DNA from: a bacterium
GTDB taxonomy: Bacteria; Pseudomonadota; Alphaproteobacteria; Caulobacterales; Hyphomonadaceae
NCBI GenBank assembly: GCA_016125045.1
Contig: WGML01000006.1
Span: 1 to 64,000, forward strand
Direction of reading: 5' to 3'
DNA length: 64,000 nt
Both the position numbers and the translations under genes were made by a program. The notes under the pieces are model-generated. The model was not told the origin of the DNA. It made no database searches and saw nothing but the letters and a program-made list of their open reading frames with translations. The stretch's first letter is position 1, and the number at the start of each line of letters is the position of its first letter. Positions 41,759 through 50,569 of this stretch are shown here, in pieces.

Positions 41759-43006
41759 CTATGTCCTCGCTTTAGCCGGTTCGAAGCGATTCATGAAGCC
41801 GAGAATGGTCGGCGCGACGGACGAGCGCCATTTGGAGCCCGAAAAGATCGCGTAATGCCCGGCCTCCGCCTCGAGGTGGCGCAGTTTGAGTTTCTTCGGC
41901 AGCCGGGTGGTGAGATCGAGCGCCGCTGCGCACTGGCCGGGGGCGGCGATATCGTCGCGTCCGCCCTCCACAACGAGAAGCGGCGTACCGCGCAGCTCCT
42001 CGAGCGACACATGCCGGCCGGCGTAGACGAAGGAGTTCGCCGCCACTTCGCGTCGCTGGAAAATCCGTTCCACCGTCGTGAGATAGAATTCCGCGGTCAT
42101 GTCCATGACGGCGAGATACTCGTCATAGAAGGCGTTGTGACGATCGACCTGCGCGTGATTGCCGGAGGCGAGATCTAGCCACTGCTGCTGGAAGGCTCGC
42201 GAATGGCGGTCGAGATTCATCGACATGAAGGCGGCGAGCTGCACCGCCCCCGGATAGACGAGCCGTCCGCGCCCCGGATAGGCGTGCGGAACCCGATGGA
42301 TCGAGCTGCGGCGCAGCGCATCGATCGAAATGCTGTCGGCGAACTTCGTCACCTCGGTCGGGGCGGCGGCGGGATCAACCGGACCGCCCATCAGCACAAG
42401 CGACCCAAGCGGCGCCCGGCCTGTGCGCTCCTGCTCGACCGCCGCGATCAGGGCGAGCGGCGCCGGTTGGCAAACGCCGACGACATGAAGGTCAGGCCCA
42501 AGCAGATCGAACCACCGCAGGAGGTAGGCGACATAGCCCTCCACATCGAAGGACCCCTCGATCACGGGCACGTCCCTGGCGTTGCGCCAGTCGGTGACAT
42601 AAACGTCCGCTTCCGGCAGCAGGCGGGTGACGGTGTCTCGCAAGAGCGTCGCAAAATGGCCGGACTTCGGCGCGACAACGAGCACTTTCGGCTCACGCCT
42701 TGGCGGATTGAGCTTCCTGAAATGGATGAGATCGCCGAAGGGCAAAGCGTTTGCGATCTCGAGTTCGACCGGCGACACCCCATCGCCGACAACCGTCTCG
42801 GTGATTCGCCAGTCCGGCTTGCTCTGCGCGGCCACGATCGACCGCTGCGTCAGCAGCGCCGCCGCCTCGAACGCCGCCGACATCGGCCCCGACAAAGACC
42901 GGATGACCGGCTGCGACCAGAAACGATGAGTGATTTCGGCTGTTCGCGCCAGTCCTCCGATGGACATGTGTGCAAGTTCGTAGGTCAGCAAATTCGCCCC
43001 CGGCAT
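41759..43006 (-). CDS. phaZ: Intracellular PHB depolymerase
   Basis: A 415-residue intracellular depolymerase. The strictly conserved pieces are PLLVVEGGRDDIAAPGQ at the end, and the nucleophile VGVCQPAPL with Cys179 instead of serine, as known for PhaZ1-type intracellular PHB depolymerases. RKLNPPRREPKVLVVAP and WRNARDVPVIEG also match; the His is in HLEAEAGHYAIFSG. It degrades native amorphous PHB granules to 3-hydroxybutyrate units. It is divergent from phaC, with 101 bases between starts that should hold both promoters. The pairing with phaC, phaP and phaR supports the call. Confidence 0.93.
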   Translation of the reverse strand: MPGANLLTYELAHMSIGGLARTAEITHRFWSQPVIRSLSGPMSAAFEAAALLTQRSIVAAQSKPDWRITETVVGDGVSPVELEIANALPFGDLIHFRKLNPPRREPKVLVVAPKSGHFATLLRDTVTRLLPEADVYVTDWRNARDVPVIEGSFDVEGYVAYLLRWFDLLGPDLHVVGVCQPAPLALIAAVEQERTGRAPLGSLVLMGGPVDPAAAPTEVTKFADSISIDALRRSSIHRVPHAYPGRGRLVYPGAVQLAAFMSMNLDRHSRAFQQQWLDLASGNHAQVDRHNAFYDEYLAVMDMTAEFYLTTVERIFQRREVAANSFVYAGRHVSLEELRGTPLLVVEGGRDDIAAPGQCAAALDLTTRLPKKLKLRHLEAEAGHYAIFSGSKWRSSVAPTILGFMNRFEPAKART

Positions 43007-43107
43007 CGAACTCTACTCCTTAATCTCTCGTTGTCAGTTCCCCCCTAGCCATATACTCAACTGGTTAGGGAATTGGCTTCGGCTTCATGGATTGATCGAG
43101 CTTCGAC

Positions 43108-44886
43108 ATGGCTACTCAGGATGGATTGAGCCCCGCCAGCGCCCTCGAGTTGGTACAGAATTTCCAGCGCCTCAATTTTCTTCTGCAACGTTTGTTCCTC
43201 GCCCTGGTGAAGCGGGAGGTTCGCAATCCAGGCGTCGAGGGTCCCGGCCAGCCCTTCTTCATGCGGGCGGCCATGGGCCACGCCGCAGGGCTCTGGTCCA
43301 ACCCGATGAAGGCGTTCAACACGCAGGCCCAGTTCTGGCAAAACACCACCGCACTCTATGCCGAGCTTACGCAGGCCATGTTGACAGGGGGGGCTAATCC
43401 GCTTCCCACAGACGAGCCAGACGCGCGTTTCAGCGACGCCGAATGGAGCAAACACCCGTTTTTCTATTTCCTCAAGCGCCAATACCAGATCATGAGCTCT
43501 TATTGGGAGAGCGTGGCCGAATCCGTCGATGTGTCGGACCAGAAGCACTTTGAACAAATACAGTTCTTCACGCGACAACTTGTCGACTTCTTTTCCCCTT
43601 CAAACTTCTTCGCATCGAACCCCGTCGCGATCCGGCGCGCCATCGACACCAACGGGCGTTCGCTCGTCGAGGGGCTGGGCAATTTCGTCCGCGATCTTGA
43701 ACGTTCGGACGGCGACCTGCTCGTAACGCTGGCCGACCCGGACGCCTTCGTGGTCGGGGACTCGCTCGCCTCGACCAAGGGCGCGGTGGTGCACGAGACC
43801 GACCTCTTCCAACTCCTGCGCTATGAGCCGACCACGGAGAAGGTGCACGCGAGGCCGTTGCTGCTCGTGCCGCCATGGATCAACAAGTTCTACATTCTCG
43901 ACCTTCAGCCAAAAAGCTCGCTCGTGCGCTGGCTCACTGACCAGGGCTTCGCCGTCTACGTCGTCTCATGGCGCAATCCGCGCGAAGACATGCGCGAAGC
44001 GGGGCTCGACACCTATGTCTTCGACGGCGTGCTCGCCGCAGCCGAAGCCGTCAACGAGCTTTCGGGGTCGGACTCGTGCAATGTCGTCGGCTATTGCATT
44101 GGCGGAACCGCGCTCGCCATGTCGCTCGCATGGATCTCCAAATCGGGTGCGCCTTCGCCCTTCCGCAGCGCGACCTTCTTCACTGCGCTCACCGATTTTG
44201 AGGATCCGGGCCCCCTGAAGGCCTTCATCGACGAGAGCTTCGTCTCCGGCATCATGCTTGAGGCTCAGCAGAAGGGCTATCTCGACCATCGCATCATGGC
44301 GCGCACCTTCTCGTTCCTGCGGCCGAATGATCTCGTCTACGGGCCCGCGGTGAAGGCCTATCTCCTTGGTGAGCCGCTGCCGCGTTTCGACCTGCTATTC
44401 TGGAATCAGGATTCGACCCGGCTGCCCGAGCGCATGACGGCGGAATACCTCACCCTGCTCTATCGCGACAACGCGTTCGCAACAGGGGAGTTCCAGCTTG
44501 GCGAGGTGAAGGTGTCGCCCTCCGACATCAAGATCCCGCACTATGTCGTCGCCTGCGAGAAGGACCACATCGCTCCCTGGCGCGCCTCCTTCAAGGGGCT
44601 CGCCCGCGCGCGCGGCGACGGTCGGTTCGTGCTCGCCCAGAGCGGCCACATTGCAGGGGTCATCAACCCGCCCGATAAGAAAAAATACGGCTATTGGGTC
44701 AGCGACGAAACGCCCGAGGATCTGGACGCGTGGCGCACCCGCACCGAAGCGCATGAAGGCTCCTGGTGGCCGGACTGGGCGAAATGGCTGGCGAAGCGCT
44801 CCGGCCGCAAGGTCGCCGCCGAAGCCGCCTATCCGGACGAACTGCCCAAGCTTCAGCCCGCTCCCGGAAGCTATGTGCTCGAATAG
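43108..44886 (+). CDS. phaC: Class I poly(3-hydroxyalkanoate) synthase
   Basis: A 592-residue class I PHA synthase. The N-terminal domain has the GANPLP turn; the core has PLLLVPPWINKFYILDL, the lipase-like box GYCIGG with catalytic Cys330, Asp486 in ACEKDHIAPW and His514 in QSGHIAGVINPP. The region VYVVSWRNPREDM is highly conserved. PhaC polymerises (R)-3-hydroxyacyl-CoA into PHB on the granule surface. Length agrees with class I enzymes (about 590). Start ATG 43108 is the first in the conserved frame, divergent from phaZ. Confidence 0.96.
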   Translation: MATQDGLSPASALELVQNFQRLNFLLQRLFLALVKREVRNPGVEGPGQPFFMRAAMGHAAGLWSNPMKAFNTQAQFWQNTTALYAELTQAMLTGGANPLPTDEPDARFSDAEWSKHPFFYFLKRQYQIMSSYWESVAESVDVSDQKHFEQIQFFTRQLVDFFSPSNFFASNPVAIRRAIDTNGRSLVEGLGNFVRDLERSDGDLLVTLADPDAFVVGDSLASTKGAVVHETDLFQLLRYEPTTEKVHARPLLLVPPWINKFYILDLQPKSSLVRWLTDQGFAVYVVSWRNPREDMREAGLDTYVFDGVLAAAEAVNELSGSDSCNVVGYCIGGTALAMSLAWISKSGAPSPFRSATFFTALTDFEDPGPLKAFIDESFVSGIMLEAQQKGYLDHRIMARTFSFLRPNDLVYGPAVKAYLLGEPLPRFDLLFWNQDSTRLPERMTAEYLTLLYRDNAFATGEFQLGEVKVSPSDIKIPHYVVACEKDHIAPWRASFKGLARARGDGRFVLAQSGHIAGVINPPDKKKYGYWVSDETPEDLDAWRTRTEAHEGSWWPDWAKWLAKRSGRKVAAEAAYPDELPKLQPAPGSYVLE

Positions 44887-45033
44887 GCGGGCGGATCGCG
44901 AGAGGCTTCGGGCCTTCCCTTCCTCGTGAATTGACGCGCCGCAGAAACTTTTTTCGCACCTGCGGCAAAATTAACCTTGCGTTTGCCGCGGCGCGGCATT
45001 ATTCAAGCATCACGATCACCAAGGAGATCCCAG

Positions 45034-45474
45034 ATGAACCCGATGACCGACTATTTCGACATGAACAAGAACCTCGAAGCCTTCACCAAGATGTACCCGG
45101 ATTTCACCAACGCCGCCCCGCTCAAGGCCGCGACCGATTTCGCTGCGAAGTACCGCGAAGTCACCGTCGCCGCGCTCAACAGCCATGTTGAGCTGACGAC
45201 CGCCTGGATGCGCGACGCCGCGAAGGACGCAACGACCCTGATGACGGCTGAAACCCAGCCGGACCAGTATGTGAAGAAGGCCGGCGAAGTCGCCACGGCC
45301 GCCTTCCAGGACCTGCCCTCGCGCCTCTTCGCCTACGCCGAAGTCGCGAAGAAGGCCCAATTCGACCTGATGGACACGATGATGTCCGCCGCGCCGAAGG
45401 TTGCTGAAGAAGCCGCCGAGCGCACCAAGTCGGTCGTCGAAAAGACCAAGACCGCCGCCAAGCGCGCCGCCTGA
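45034..45474 (+). CDS. phaP: Phasin family protein
   Basis: A 146-residue phasin. It has the Phasin_2-like layout: amphipathic helices with NKNLEAFTKMYPDF, AATDFAAKYREV, then TTLMTAETQPDQYVKKAGEVATAAF and a Lys/Ala-rich tail (EKTKTAAKRAA). Phasins coat PHB granules and help control their number. It has the best ribosome-binding site in the cluster (AAGGAGAT), is 148 bases downstream of phaC and is followed by a clear terminator, so it is likely transcribed separately under PhaR control. Confidence 0.9.
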   Translation: MNPMTDYFDMNKNLEAFTKMYPDFTNAAPLKAATDFAAKYREVTVAALNSHVELTTAWMRDAAKDATTLMTAETQPDQYVKKAGEVATAAFQDLPSRLFAYAEVAKKAQFDLMDTMMSAAPKVAEEAAERTKSVVEKTKTAAKRAA

Positions 45475-45538
45475 TCGATCAGGCGTCCGCTCGCTGGCTC
45501 CGGAAGTCAGTGGCGTACCGCGTAGCGTAAGTGAGGAA

Positions 45539-45567
45539 GGGGCGTCCGTCGGACGCCCTTTCTTTTT
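45539..45567 (+). terminator. Intrinsic terminator of phaP
   Basis: GGGCGTCC-GTC-GGACGCCC forms an 8-bp GC-rich hairpin with a 3-base loop, followed by TTTCTTTTT. It is 65 bases after the phasin stop and is the strongest terminator in the window. Confidence 0.9.
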
Positions 45568-45625
45568 GTGTATTGTGGGAGCGTGATCGCGTCGTGCGTC
45601 CAGCGCGACACCTCCCGGAACGCGC

Positions 45626-45994
45626 CTACCGCCGCCGCCAAACCGGAAACGACGCGTTGTCGGTGGACCCCATCGCCTCGATCATCTTCTCGTAGTCGAA
45701 ACCGGGAAGCTCCATCAGATAGTCGAGCATGGCGTCCTCCCCCGAGGCGCCCTTGGGAAAGGTCATCGCCGGCTGACCGTCCGGCCCCGCAAGCACCCAC
45801 CAGACATCGGCGCCCCAGGGGCCGGAATCATTGGTCTCGATGATCACGCCGCTGAGGTCGGCTTTCGCGAGGTGCTGCTGGTTGCGCTGATCATCCATCA
45901 CCCACAGCATGTCGCCCTCGCAGGTCACGAACCATCTCGCCTCAGGGGACGGCGGGTTCACCTTCCGTGGTTTCCGCGCAAACCAGCCGAACAT
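45626..45994 (-). CDS. Hypothetical protein (122 aa)
   Basis: A soluble 122-residue protein without recognised domain. The sequence runs from a basic N-terminus (FGWFARKPRKV) through WFVTCEGDMLWVMDDQRN to GADVWWVLAGPDGQPAMTFPKG and a C-terminal acidic helical part (DYLMELPGFDYEKMIEAMG). The pattern suggests a small globular alpha/beta protein. GGGAGGT just before ATG 45994 supports the start. It lies 80 bases after ybjQ, in the moaC-led minus-strand group, and may be co-transcribed. Confidence 0.68.
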   Translation of the reverse strand: MFGWFARKPRKVNPPSPEARWFVTCEGDMLWVMDDQRNQQHLAKADLSGVIIETNDSGPWGADVWWVLAGPDGQPAMTFPKGASGEDAMLDYLMELPGFDYEKMIEAMGSTDNASFPVWRRR

Positions 45995-46073
45995 GCGACC
46001 TCCCAGGAGCGGCTCTTGCGGACGCCCCTCTGCAGAGGAGGCGCGCCGATCGTCGGGGCTTCGCCCCAAACCG

Positions 46074-46388
46074 TCAGTCGAGCTTGACGGCCGTGCCATA
46101 GGCGAGGATTTCCGCCGAGCCCGCCATCACCATCGACGTCGCGAACCGCATGGTAATCACCGCGTCGGCCTGCATGTCTTGCGCATGCGCCACCATCCGG
46201 TCGAACGCCTGTTCACGCGCCTCCGCGAGCAGTTTTGTATACTCGGTCACCTCTCCGCCGACGATCTGGCGCAAGCCCGCGACGATGTCGTTCCCGAAGA
46301 AGCGCGCCCTCACCACATTGCCGCGCGCGACGCCGATCACGCTCGTGATCGTTCGGCCCGGCAGATCGTCAGCCATCGTGATGATCAT
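46074..46388 (-). CDS. YbjQ/UPF0145 family protein
   Basis: A 104-residue YbjQ-type (heavy-metal-binding domain, UPF0145) protein. The core ITSVIGVARGNVVRARFFGNDIVAGLRQIVGGEV and AREQAFDRMVAHAQDMQADAVITMRF is diagnostic, ending with EILAYGTAVKL. The family forms small pentamers of unclear function; metal binding is unproven. GAGGA nine bases upstream of 46388 is a good start; a second ATG at residue 5 is possible. It follows the membrane protein gene by 12 bases in the moaC operon. Confidence 0.92.
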   Translation of the reverse strand: MIITMADDLPGRTITSVIGVARGNVVRARFFGNDIVAGLRQIVGGEVTEYTKLLAEAREQAFDRMVAHAQDMQADAVITMRFATSMVMAGSAEILAYGTAVKLD

Positions 46389-46400
46389 GGGCGCGGTCCT

Positions 46401-46664
46401 CTAGCGATCGACGGTCTTTGAGTAGTGATCGTCCTCGGCATTGCCGAGCCGGTCAACAATCACCTTGGCGACCAGGATCAGCAGGCCAAGCACTCCAAGT
46501 CCCGGAATGACCAGCAGCAAACCGATCGGGGCGCCGCCGACCTCGTCCGCCGCCTGGCCGACCGCGAAGGACAGTCCGAGCACCATCCCGATCGCATAGA
46601 TCGCGCCCGCCGCGATGATCAGGCCGACGCCGACAACGCCCCACCCCTTGGTCCGCTCCTTCAT
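46401..46664 (-). CDS. Small membrane protein (87 aa)
   Basis: An 87-residue protein with two membrane helices: WGVVGVGLIIAAGAIYAIGMVLGL and IGLLLVIPGLGVLGLLILVAKVIV, and a short acidic C-terminal tail (DRLGNAEDDHYSKTV). Its ATG overlaps the moaC stop (ATGA), which supports translation coupling to molybdenum cofactor synthesis, but the function is not known and could be unrelated. Confidence 0.72.
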   Translation of the reverse strand: MKERTKGWGVVGVGLIIAAGAIYAIGMVLGLSFAVGQAADEVGGAPIGLLLVIPGLGVLGLLILVAKVIVDRLGNAEDDHYSKTVDR

Positions 46665-47173
46665 CGCTTGCCTCCCGCGACCGTCGATTGATCAGAATCC
46701 GCGGAACGCCAGGTCCCGCTCTTGCCGCCTGTTTTCTCGATCAGGCGAATCCCCTCGATCCGCATGCCCTTGTCCGCCGATTTCAGCATATCGTAGATGG
46801 TGAGGCACGCGACCGACACCGCCGTCAGGGCCTCCATCTCCACGCCGGTCACACCCGAAACGCCAACCTCGGCGCGCACATCGAGCGCCGTCGCGCCGGC
46901 GGCTTCCTCCACCCGCACCTTGACGCTCGACAGCATCAGCGGATGGCACATCGGGATCAGGTCTGCCGTCCGCTTCGCCGCCATCACCCCGGCAATCTCC
47001 GCAGCGGCCCTGACATCGCCCTTGCCGCCGCGCGAACGGGCGAGGCCCAGCGCCTCGGCGCTCATCATCACGCGCCCGATCGCGACAGCGCGCCGCTCCG
47101 TCACCGCCTTGGCGGACACATCCACCATCCGCGCCCGGCCGTCCGCGTCGATATGGGTGAGCTTCTCTGGCAT
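46661..47173 (-). CDS. moaC: Cyclic pyranopterin monophosphate synthase MoaC
   Basis: A 170-residue MoaC. The conserved start LTHIDADGRARMVDVSAK, the catalytic Lys51 in GGKGDVRAAAEIAG, and IPMCHPL (His at 77) with EALTAVSVACLTIYDM are all present, plus the C-terminal IRLIEKTGGKSGTW. The enzyme converts the MoaA product into cPMP in molybdopterin synthesis. It is divergent from moeA (116 bases between starts). The longer in-frame extension upstream overlaps the divergent region and is not needed. Confidence 0.95.
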   Translation of the reverse strand: MPEKLTHIDADGRARMVDVSAKAVTERRAVAIGRVMMSAEALGLARSRGGKGDVRAAAEIAGVMAAKRTADLIPMCHPLMLSSVKVRVEEAAGATALDVRAEVGVSGVTGVEMEALTAVSVACLTIYDMLKSADKGMRIEGIRLIEKTGGKSGTWRSADSDQSTVAGGKR

Positions 47174-47288
47174 TCCACACACGATCCCGTCTTGGGGGGC
47201 ATTGAGACAGGGGGCATGATGCACCCCGCGCAGGATGAAAGCGAGAGGGAGGGCGTCGCCCGGCCCTTGCAGCAAAGGAACTCCCTTC

Positions 47289-48542
47289 ATGGCCTCAAAC
47301 GCCGCCCCAACATCACCCAAAACCGCTTCTGACTTGGTGTCAGTGGACGATGCACTCCGCATGATCGCCGAAGCATCCGGCGGTTTGTGGCTCGGCGCAG
47401 AAACAATTCCTCTCACGCCGGCCGCCGTGGGCAGGGTGCTAGCCGAGCCCGTGATCGCCCGTCACTCTGCTCCTCCAGCGGACGTGTCCGCCATGGATGG
47501 TTACGCTGTGCGCCGTGTGGACTCGGAGGTCGGCGCCCGTCTCCGCGTCCTCGGAGAATCCCGCGCGGGCGGGCCTTTTTCGGGGTCGCTCGCCGCTGGC
47601 GAGGCTGTCCGCATCTTCACCGGAGCCCATGTTCCTTCGGGGGCCGATCACATCCTGATCCAGGAAGATGCGACGCGCGACGGCGACGTTGTGATCGTTG
47701 CGGCGGTTCAGTCCGGCGGCTCAGCCATCCGCAACGCCGGGCGGGATTTCCGCACCGGGGATAAGCTCGTTTCTGCGGGCGTCCGCCTCACCCCCTTCGC
47801 CCTCGCCCTCGCCGCCGCTGGAAACAATTCGGGGTTGGACGTTCGAAAACGCCCGGTGATCGGCGTGCTCGCGAACGGAGACGAACTCGCGACTCCCGGG
47901 GTCGATATCAGCACCGGCCAGATCGTGAACGCGGTCACTCCCACGCTGCTCGCCCTGATCGAGCGCTGGGGCGCTCGCGCGGTGGACCTCGGCACAGCGC
48001 GGGACACGACAGCCGATGTGATGACCCGCTTGCAGGCAGAAGCCGCCGCCGAGTGCACTGTCATCGTGCCGATCGGGGGTGCTTCTGTGGGCGACCACGA
48101 CGTCGCTCGGGCGGCGTTTCGGGACGTCGGCTATGCTGAAATATTCGCGAAAATCGCCGTAAAACCGGGCAAACCAACCTGGTTCGCCCGGCGGGACACG
48201 CAACTCGTGCTCGGACTCCCGGGCAATCCCTCCTCGGCGCTTGTATGCGCACACCTGTTCCTCAGACCGATGATCTCCGCTCTCGTCGGCGACACGTCAC
48301 CGTCTCGAAGGATCACCCGCGCCGTCACGATGCGTGCGCTTCCTGCGAACGGGAAACGTGAGGAGTATCTGCGCGCCAGTTTGACATTCGGCGATGACAG
48401 TCACGCGGGTGTCACCCCAGCTGACGACCAGGACAGCTCGCTCCTCTCTCCCTGGCTTGAGGCGGGCGCGCTGGTCCGGCGCAAACCCTCAGCGCCTCCT
48501 GCGGCCGCGGGAGACACAGTGGACATCGTCCCGCTGGACTAG
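47289..48542 (+). CDS. moeA: Molybdopterin molybdenumtransferase MoeA
   Basis: A 417-residue MoeA with the expected four-domain layout. Motifs seen: PADVSAMDGYAVRRVD, IFTGAHVPSGADHILIQED, the MogA-like domain IGVLANGDELATPG with TGQIVNAVTPTL, IVPIGGASVGDHD and VLGLPGNPSSALVCAHLFL. It inserts molybdate into adenylylated molybdopterin. AAGGA precedes ATG 47289 by about ten bases. Divergent from moaC; other moa/mob genes are outside the window. Confidence 0.93.
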   Translation: MASNAAPTSPKTASDLVSVDDALRMIAEASGGLWLGAETIPLTPAAVGRVLAEPVIARHSAPPADVSAMDGYAVRRVDSEVGARLRVLGESRAGGPFSGSLAAGEAVRIFTGAHVPSGADHILIQEDATRDGDVVIVAAVQSGGSAIRNAGRDFRTGDKLVSAGVRLTPFALALAAAGNNSGLDVRKRPVIGVLANGDELATPGVDISTGQIVNAVTPTLLALIERWGARAVDLGTARDTTADVMTRLQAEAAAECTVIVPIGGASVGDHDVARAAFRDVGYAEIFAKIAVKPGKPTWFARRDTQLVLGLPGNPSSALVCAHLFLRPMISALVGDTSPSRRITRAVTMRALPANGKREEYLRASLTFGDDSHAGVTPADDQDSSLLSPWLEAGALVRRKPSAPPAAAGDTVDIVPLD

Positions 48543-48547
48543 GCGGG

Positions 48548-48595
48548 AGCGAAGGGCTTCGCTCACACGCCAAAGGCGTCGTCACACGTTTGTGA
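48548..48595. repeat. Hairpins and a TCACACGTTTGTGA palindrome after moeA
   Basis: Within 50 bases after moeA: AGCGAA-gggc-TTCGCT, then ACGCC-aaa-GGCGT, then the palindrome TCACA-cgtt-TGTGA (48582-48595). The first two may end moeA transcription although a T-run is missing. The last is 71 bases before the phosphodiesterase gene and may be an operator. Confidence 0.4.
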
Positions 48596-48665
48596 TACAA
48601 GCGGGCGATAGAGGTGAACGTGACCCCGTTCATGCAAGCGGGTCGCAGGCACGGGAGAGAAATCA

Positions 48666-49838
48666 ATGAAATTGCCGCTTGTAGCGCTCGCCCTCTTGAT
48701 CACCGCACCGGCGTTCGCCCACGAGCCGGATGTCGCCAAGGCGCGCCGAATTGATTTCCCAGCCTTGCCGGACGGTCGACACGTGCTCGCGGTCGACCTG
48801 CATACCCATAGCGTGTTTTCCGACGGGATGGTCTGGCCGTCGATCCGCGTCCAGGAGGCGCAGAAGGACGGTTTGTATGCGATGGCGGTGACCGAGCATC
48901 TGGAGTACCAGCCGAAAATCACCGACATCCCACATCCGGACCGCAACCGATCCTACGCCCTGGCGACCGAGGCCGCGCGCCCCCGCCCCTTGCGTGCGCG
49001 AGACCCGGAAAAAGACCTGCTCGTGATCAATGGGGCAGAGGTTACCCGCGGCATGCCGCCGGGACACATCAACGCGGTGTTCATCACCGATGCGAACGCT
49101 CTCATCACACCCGACGCGACCGATGCGCTACGCCGGGCTAATGACCAGGGCGCCTTTGTGTTCTGGAACCATCCCTACTGGACCGCCCAGACCCCGGACG
49201 GGGTGGCGAAGCTCACACCAATGCATCAGACTCTGATCAAGGACGGACTGCTCCATGGCGTCGAGGTCGCCAACGGTGCAGACCTCTCGCCTGAAGCTTT
49301 CAAGATCGCGATCGACAACAATCTCACCATTCTGGGCACATCCGACATCCATGGCCTGATCGACTGGGAGTACGACCTCGCCAATGGCGGCCACCGGACG
49401 GCGACTCTGGTCCTGACCCCGGACCTGACGGCTGACGGATTGAAGTCCGCACTCAAGGCCGGCGACACGGTCGCGATCTACAATGACAATCTCGTCGGAT
49501 TGAAGCGCAATGTGGAAGCCGTCGTGAAGGGCGTCCTGACCGCTGAAGTCGGACAGCCCGTCAACAACACGCAGGTGACGCCCGTACGGTTCACCAATTC
49601 AAGCCCGGTCGACATGATCCTCGAAAACGTGGGCGCGACGGGGTTCTACGACGAAGGCCGGGTGTTCACCGTGAAGGCGCACTCCTCTTTCGATCTGCTG
49701 GCGCGCAACAGCCCGAATCCGGCTGCGATCACACTGAAGCTACGGGTGATGAATGCGCAGATCGGGCCCAGCGAATTGCTCGAACTGACTTACGGCCCGG
49801 CCCTTCCCTTGCTGCCGCAGACCTCTGCGGCGAACTGA
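48666..49838 (+). CDS. Secreted PHP-type phosphodiesterase (Sb-PDE-like)
   Basis: A 390-residue exported protein: 18-residue signal peptide ending AFA, then a PHP domain. The metal site starts with VDLHTHSVFSDG (His46, His48, Asp53) and continues with VTEHLEY, INGAEVTRGMPPGHINAVF, WNHPYWT and LGTSDIHG. The C-terminal 140 residues are a beta-rich domain. It resembles the Sphingobium haloalkyl-phosphate phosphodiesterase (Sb-PDE) family. The natural substrate is probably a phosphodiester in the periplasm; the assignment is by memory. GGGAGAG precedes the start. Confidence 0.83.
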   Translation: MKLPLVALALLITAPAFAHEPDVAKARRIDFPALPDGRHVLAVDLHTHSVFSDGMVWPSIRVQEAQKDGLYAMAVTEHLEYQPKITDIPHPDRNRSYALATEAARPRPLRARDPEKDLLVINGAEVTRGMPPGHINAVFITDANALITPDATDALRRANDQGAFVFWNHPYWTAQTPDGVAKLTPMHQTLIKDGLLHGVEVANGADLSPEAFKIAIDNNLTILGTSDIHGLIDWEYDLANGGHRTATLVLTPDLTADGLKSALKAGDTVAIYNDNLVGLKRNVEAVVKGVLTAEVGQPVNNTQVTPVRFTNSSPVDMILENVGATGFYDEGRVFTVKAHSSFDLLARNSPNPAAITLKLRVMNAQIGPSELLELTYGPALPLLPQTSAAN

Positions 49839-49898
49839 TCGGTCCCCACTACGTCCCGCCTCGAAGGCGAAAGCGGGATCACGTCGCAGGGCGTCAGG

Positions 49899-49985
49899 TG
49901 GTGCGGGCGGCCGGGATCGAACCGGCACGTCCTTGCGAACCCAAGATTTTAAGTCTTGTGCGTCTACCAATTTCGCCACGCCCGC
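49899..49985 (-). tRNA. tRNA-Leu (anticodon UAA)
   Basis: The minus strand folds as a class II tRNA: acceptor stem GCGGGCG/CGCCCGC, GGTAGACGC D-loop, anticodon stem-loop with TAA in GACTTAAAATC, a long variable arm, the T-loop GGTTCGATCCC and an encoded CCA. The acceptor pairing fixes the ends at 49985 and 49899. The 308-base gap around it holds no other gene. Confidence 0.97.
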
Positions 49986-50146
49986 ACACCGACCTTCGGC
50001 CGGTTCGCACTGTAGAGCGTTGTTGCGGCCGGGATTGCAAGCCATGCGGCGAACCTGAACGTCGAGACCGTCGCCCGGGCCTTCGAGGCTCGCAGACACC
50101 GCGGTCGGCCTTTGCACCGGCCTTCGGGCAGATATAGAAGCATGCC

Positions 50147-50554
50147 ATGAGGTTCGCCGGCCCCCTTTTCCGCGTCAACGCGCTCGGCGCCGCGCTCGCC
50201 GCAATGCTTGCCGCGGCCGTTGTCTCGCCGCCGCGGGCCGCCGCGCAGGAACCCGAAGTCCAACGCATGGCGCAACTGGTTGAACTCGCCTCGACGCTCG
50301 GCGAGGCGCACGCCATCCGGGTTCTGTGCAATGGCGACGACGATCAGTATTGGCGACGCTTCATGATGGACATGCTCGACATCGAGGCCACCGATTCAGG
50401 GCTGCGCGGCACGTTCGTATCAGCCTTCAATCGCGGCTACCGTTCGCAGGCCTCCCGTGATCGATGCACACCGGCGCTCGTCGGCGTCGAAGCGGAAATC
50501 GCGACGCGGGGCAAGGCGCTCGCGGATGCGATCGCCCGCTCCTACATGGAGTAG
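50147..50554 (+). CDS. TIGR02301-like secreted protein
   Basis: A 135-residue exported protein. After a signal peptide (ALGAALAAMLAAAVVSPP, cleavage near RAAAQ), the mature part is helical with a single pair of cysteines: VRLL-like VLCNGDDDQYWRRFMMDMLD and FNRGYRSQASRDRCTPAL. This matches the small alphaproteobacterial TIGR02301 family in my memory, which is of unknown function. It lies 160 bases from the tRNA gene and converges on the TPP enzyme. The ribosome-binding site is weak. Confidence 0.72.
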   Translation: MRFAGPLFRVNALGAALAAMLAAAVVSPPRAAAQEPEVQRMAQLVELASTLGEAHAIRVLCNGDDDQYWRRFMMDMLDIEATDSGLRGTFVSAFNRGYRSQASRDRCTPALVGVEAEIATRGKALADAIARSYME

Positions 50555-50569
50555 CCGGGACCGAAGTGC

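Noticed and set aside
47174-47288. Moco riboswitch between moaC and moeA
   Set aside because: The region shows only a short GGGCG/GCCC stem and no multi-helix junction pattern that I can match.
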